64,000 nucleotides of DNA from Candidatus Fermentithermobacillus carboniphilus (GTDB taxonomy: Bacteria > Bacillota > Sulfobacillia > Fermentithermobacillales > Fermentithermobacillaceae), in NCBI GenBank assembly GCA_018208355.1, contig CP062796.1:809217-873216 (forward strand), read 5' to 3'. The notes beneath the pieces are model-generated. The model did not search any database. It was given only the letters and a program-made list of their open reading frames with translations, and was not told where the DNA came from. Of this stretch, positions 60,853 to 64,000 are shown in pieces. The position numbers and the translations under genes were made by a program. Each line of letters opens with the position of its first letter. The first letter of the stretch is position 1.

Positions 60853-61189
60853 TACGTTCCTCCTCCCTCTCGGTTTCTGCCGTATCGCACGCTCTTTCCG
60901 GGAGACCTCTCGTCATTCTCTTGGTCTCTTTGTTTGTCCTCTCTCTTTCTTCTTTTCGGTAATGGGTCAAAACTTGCAGGTAATCGACGCCAGATCGCCC
61001 TGCTCCTCGGAACGCTTTCCATGGCTGCTCCGGCAATGGGACTATTTCGATGGATTCACCTTTATCAATCCAGGCAATTCGTGTGCCCTCACGGATGAGG
61101 AACTTATCCCTGATTTGGGACGGTATTACCGTCTGATATCGACTGCTGACGGAAGTATGCGCAATCGGCCGGGTTGATCTTGTTTTCAA
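60827..61189 (-). CDS. SpoVT/AbrB-type antitoxin (VapB-like)
   Basis: 120 residues. The swapped-hairpin DNA-binding domain is TSVSSRYQTVIPSQIRDKFL, then GTRIAWIDKGESIEIVPLP. The C-terminal half is very charged (KEERERTNKETKRMTRG, ETEREEERSEGSGEHQ) and would neutralise the toxin. It is longer than most VapB. The inverted repeat at 61234-61255 upstream is a likely autoregulation site. Confidence 0.85.
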   Translation of the reverse strand: MKTRSTRPIAHTSVSSRYQTVIPSQIRDKFLIREGTRIAWIDKGESIEIVPLPEQPWKAFRGAGRSGVDYLQVLTHYRKEERERTNKETKRMTRGLPERACDTAETEREEERSEGSGEHQ

Positions 61190-61233
61190 CTGGCTGACCC
61201 TCCTTTACATCAATCATACAAGACGATTCGATG

Positions 61234-61255
61234 ATTTGCAAGACGAAATGCAAAT
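61234..61255. promoter_or_regulatory. Inverted repeat upstream of the toxin-antitoxin pair
   Basis: ATTTGCA (61234-61240) and TGCAAAT (61249-61255) with an 8-base spacer, 45 bases before the antitoxin start. The spacing suits an AbrB-type or VapBC complex operator. It also lies in the control region of the divergent sigma-54 activator. Confidence 0.45.
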
Positions 61256-61471
61256 TGGTCTTGTGGCCTAGGCAAGTAGGACTTTCCTATGCCTCCAGTC
61301 GCGCTTCTTTGCTTCGGTACCTCAAAAAGCAGGATTCTTCGAGGATGTGCCGAATATGCCGAGCATATAAGATGGTGGTCTTGCAGAGCAGTAGTACATG
61401 GGCATACCAATCGAAGTCGATTGAAAACAAGGCTAGCGTATACTCATGCAGGGGGCGACCTTAATTCCCCT

Positions 61472-63241
61472 ATGATGACGCCCAAGATTTCGGATATCAT
61501 GCGTCCCTTGTCCTGCTGCTTGACTCCAGCCGATACGGTGCGGTCTGCCATGTTAAAGGCTTGCACCGGTAGGTGGTGGATGTTGCCCGTAATCGGCCAC
61601 AATGGTGATGTTGCGGGAACAGTCTCTCTATTTGATCTGGTGTTGGCAGCCGAGATCGATGGACGGCTCTCCGAGCCTGTCCAGCGGATTATGGTGTCCC
61701 CACCCGTCACAGTGAACGCCGAAATGCCCGTCGAAGAGTTCTTTCAGCAAGGCCTGTCGATGGCCGTAGTCAAAGATCTCAATGAAGTCGTGGGTCTTGT
61801 CACACCTCTGGAACTCCAAAATGCCATTCAGGTATTACTGAAGGAGGTTGTGGAGCTCAGAGAAGCACACCAACTTGAACGCGCAATCATCAACTCCGTC
61901 TACGATGGTGTTTACATAACCGACGGACAAGGGTACACCCTGGATGTCAACGATGCCTACGTCAGGATAACCGGCATCCCGCGAGAAGAAATCGTCGGCC
62001 GTCACATGAAGGAACTCATTGATGAGGGATACTTCAAGAGTTCCGCCAGCTTAATGGTACTTGAAACTCGGCAGCCGGTAACCATCATCGACAATATCAG
62101 AGGCGGCGTGACCTGTCTGACGACGAGTAATCCCGTGTTCAATGAGAAAGGCCAGATCATCAGGGTGGTGTCATCCGTACGGGATATGACAGAATTGGCA
62201 GAACTAAAAAGCAAACTGGAACAGGCAAATCAGTTGAACCAGAAGTACGAGCAGGAACTCGAACTCCTTCGCCGCCAGCAGCTTCAGGATGACCTAATCA
62301 TCGGACAACATGAGACTATGCGGGCTCTACGTCGAATGATCGAAAAAGTGGCCAAAACGGATGCTACCGTTCTGATTTTGGGAGAGACTGGAGTAGGCAA
62401 GGAACTGGTGGCCAAAGAAATCCAGAGGTTGAGTCCGAGGCGAAATGGTCCTTTCATTAGGATCAACTGCGCAGCTGTACCTGAGCACCTGATCGAATCA
62501 GAGCTATTTGGATACGAACGAGGCGCATTCACCGGGGCGAACAGTACCGGTAAACCAGGTATATTCGAATTGGCAGAATCGGGAACGATTTTGTTGGACG
62601 AGATAGCCGAGCTTCCCATGGATACCCAGGCTAAATTGCTACGAGTGCTCCAAGAAAAGGAAGTGACGCGTCTCGGGGGAACACGCCCTAGGAAACTCGA
62701 CGTGAGGATATTAGCGGCAACTAACAAAGATCTTGAACAGCAAGTCGCAAAAGGGTTGTTCCGGAAAGATTTGTACTACCGCCTCAATATCCTGCCTATC
62801 ACCGTTCCGCCCCTAAGAGAACGAAGAGAAGACATACCTTTGCTCGTTGACTATTTCTTGCGACTCTTCAACCGCAAGTATGGGACCAGCAAGAGCTTCA
62901 GTCGACCCGCCCTGCATAGACTCTGCGATTACTCATGGCCCGGAAACGTTAGGGAGCTAAGAAACCTAGTTGAACGCTTAGTAATAGTCACTCAGGAGGA
63001 CATTATAGGCCCTGAACATCTTGTGGGGCTGGTGGTACACAGGGGTCAAAAGGAGGCTCTTTGCCCTGCGAACAGCGGGGAAATACATACACTCAAAGAG
63101 GCAGTGCGTGAGCTGGAGAGGCACCTAATTTCTGAAGCTCTCAGGACTTATGGCAGCACCCACAGGGCAGCGCACGCTCTTGGTGTAAGCCAACCCACGG
63201 TGTTGAGAAAGATCAAGAAACTTGGCATCAAGCTATCTTAA
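61472..63241 (+). CDS. Sigma-54-dependent transcriptional activator with CBS pair and PAS sensor
   Basis: 589 residues from ATG 61472; the frame is open back to 61289 but the extra part looks non-coding. Order: CBS pair (ISDIMRPLSCCLTPADTVRS; VQRIMVSPPVTVNAEMPVEE), PAS (AIINSVYDGVYITDGQGYTL), coiled linker, AAA domain with GETGVGKE, the sigma-54 contact GAFTGANS, GTILLDEIAELP and the RKDLYYRLNILP region, and a Fis-type HTH (TYGSTHRAAHALGVSQPTVL). It opens promoters bound by sigma-54 RNA polymerase in response to a ligand, perhaps a nucleotide through the CBS pair. The DUF819 gene downstream is its likely target. Confidence 0.9.
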   Translation: MMTPKISDIMRPLSCCLTPADTVRSAMLKACTGRWWMLPVIGHNGDVAGTVSLFDLVLAAEIDGRLSEPVQRIMVSPPVTVNAEMPVEEFFQQGLSMAVVKDLNEVVGLVTPLELQNAIQVLLKEVVELREAHQLERAIINSVYDGVYITDGQGYTLDVNDAYVRITGIPREEIVGRHMKELIDEGYFKSSASLMVLETRQPVTIIDNIRGGVTCLTTSNPVFNEKGQIIRVVSSVRDMTELAELKSKLEQANQLNQKYEQELELLRRQQLQDDLIIGQHETMRALRRMIEKVAKTDATVLILGETGVGKELVAKEIQRLSPRRNGPFIRINCAAVPEHLIESELFGYERGAFTGANSTGKPGIFELAESGTILLDEIAELPMDTQAKLLRVLQEKEVTRLGGTRPRKLDVRILAATNKDLEQQVAKGLFRKDLYYRLNILPITVPPLRERREDIPLLVDYFLRLFNRKYGTSKSFSRPALHRLCDYSWPGNVRELRNLVERLVIVTQEDIIGPEHLVGLVVHRGQKEALCPANSGEIHTLKEAVRELERHLISEALRTYGSTHRAAHALGVSQPTVLRKIKKLGIKLS

Positions 63242-63340
63242 GGCCCAATCTCTTGATACGGTTTTGCATCAGCCTGTATTTTATTTCGGTATCGGCGGAA
63301 GTAGGTCCTATGATGGCCTTTCGCTCATTTTTAACGGGAC

Positions 63341-63353
63341 CGATACAGTATCG
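63341..63353. promoter_or_regulatory. Short palindrome CGATACAGTATCG upstream of the DUF819 gene
   Basis: Perfect 6-bp arms with a one-base centre, about 150 bases before the DUF819 start: the right distance for an enhancer site of the sigma-54 activator encoded just upstream. No convincing -24/-12 element was found. Confidence 0.3.
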
Positions 63354-63504
63354 TATCAGCGTATCCTCGCAGAGTGCGCGGCGTTCAAGTCGTATCTCTT
63401 TCCGGTCCAGTATAACGAGGTAAATTACCTCTGTCTACTAGAGGCACAGTACTTGCATCTGAATCACTAGCGAGCTGAGTCATGGCAAGAAAGGAGCGTG
63501 TCAG

Positions 63505-64000
63505 ATGCCTTCACTCATTAAGGCCGACAACAGTTGGGCGTTGTGGGCGATCATGGTCAGTATTGCCGCCTTTTCGATTTGGGCTGAGCAGAAGACGAAG
63601 TTGGGCTCGAAGTTATCTGGTTGTATGGTAGCTCTTCTATGCATGATGGCATTATCCAACTTGGGTATCGTACCTACGGAGGCTCCTGCGTACGACGTGG
63701 TTTGGGGTTGGGTGGTTCCGCTGGCGATCCCCTTGCTCTTGTTTAAGGCCGATTTGGTTCGTATATTGCGGGAAACCGGTCCCACACTGGTGGCATTTGT
63801 CTTCGGCGCGCTTGGAACATCCCTCGGAGCAATCGTAGCTGGGCTGCTCGTGAACATAGGTTCGGAGACCTGGAAGATGGCAGGCGTGTTCGCATCCACT
63901 TACATCGGCGGTACGCTCAACTATGTTGCTGTGTCTAAGGCCCTGAACGTGTCCAGTGAGATCGTGAGTGCTGGTGTGGCCGCTGATAACTTGAATATGA
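63505..64000 (+). CDS. DUF819 family membrane protein (start; cut by window edge)
   Basis: The frame starts at ATG 63505 behind AAAGGAGCGTGTCAG and is open to the window end (165 residues visible). It holds at least five membrane segments (WALWAIMVSIAAFSIWA, LSGCMVALLCMMALSNLGI, VVWGWVVPLAIPLLLF, LVAFVFGALGTSLGAIVAGL) and the family motif YIGGTLNYVAVSKALNVSSE followed by AADNLNM. DUF819 proteins are predicted ion or solute transporters of unknown cargo. Full members have about 380 residues, so more than half lies outside. Confidence 0.85.
   Translation, partial: MPSLIKADNSWALWAIMVSIAAFSIWAEQKTKLGSKLSGCMVALLCMMALSNLGIVPTEAPAYDVVWGWVVPLAIPLLLFKADLVRILRETGPTLVAFVFGALGTSLGAIVAGLLVNIGSETWKMAGVFASTYIGGTLNYVAVSKALNVSSEIVSAGVAADNLNM

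Noticed and set aside
63251..63268. Possible sigma-54 -24/-12 promoter (TTGATAC with TTGCAT) after the activator gene
   Set aside because: The -12 part fits but the -24 part lacks the GG, so the match is too weak to claim.

Overview
The window reads as a chromosomal stretch of a strictly anaerobic, spore-forming Firmicute of the Clostridia. A Desulfotomaculum/Peptococcaceae-like organism is my best guess, not a proof. The grounds are strong AGGAGG-type ribosome binding sites with frequent TTG and GTG starts, MinD-type ATPases with ferredoxin inserts, DUF5320 and DUF134 proteins, a tungsten-type aldehyde:ferredoxin oxidoreductase, an SLH-anchored giant protease, a SPOCS-like protein, and a gas vesicle cluster of the kind known from gas-vacuolate spore formers. 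No tRNA, rRNA, insertion sequence or CRISPR array was seen.

Layout. 0-6.7 kb (minus strand): a partial PRD-type regulator at the edge, then a redox/metal cluster of two MinD-ferredoxin ATPases (one broken), two DUF5320 proteins, two NifX-like proteins, a truncated Mrp/NBP35 ATPase, a DUF134 regulator and an Fe-S aldo/keto reductase. Two promoters here share a 17-bp element at the same distance from the -10 box. 6.8-13.9 kb (minus): an ECF sigma factor followed by an ABC-2 type transport system, which includes a permease fused to a degenerate M1-aminopeptidase-like domain. 14-18.4 kb: YjbQ, a truncated macro domain, a Spy/CpxP-like protein, and a two-gene DNA methyltransferase plus unknown partner unit. 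18.5-28.4 kb: two paralogous operons pairing a DASS anion transporter with a TPP-dependent decarboxylase-like enzyme. One of them also carries an aldehyde oxidoreductase and a MoaD-like protein. Both are preceded by the same 68-bp element, and a GAF-HTH regulator is encoded next to the second. 28.5-30.5 kb: an AarF/UbiB kinase-like gene and a coiled-coil partner.

30.7-40.4 kb (minus): a gas vesicle cluster with gvpA, gvpN, two gvpF/L genes, gvpG, gvpK, gvpO and two further GvpA-family genes. Interleaved are a CDC48-type double AAA ATPase, an Hsp20-like protein, a coiled-coil protein, a basic protein and a zinc-ribbon protein. A SPOCS-like gene lies just upstream. 40.7-48.3 kb: a DUF2284 protein, then an NCS1 permease, M24-like hydrolase, alpha-oxoamine synthase, cupin and PreA-like flavoprotein cluster facing a divergent IclR regulator. 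This looks like uptake and breakdown of an unknown nitrogen compound. 48.9-52.6 kb: nitroreductase, a decayed DUF4932-like gene and a three-gene ABC exporter. 53-64 kb: a 2166-residue subtilisin-like SLH protein with a long leader, a VapBC-like toxin-antitoxin pair, a sigma-54 activator with CBS and PAS domains, and the start of a DUF819 membrane protein that runs off the right edge.

Several genes are broken by single-base shifts or truncation (near 875, 4486, 8212, 14425, 15685, 20793, 49740). The two-base-phase changes sit in or beside short homopolymers, so both real decay and draft-assembly error must be considered.
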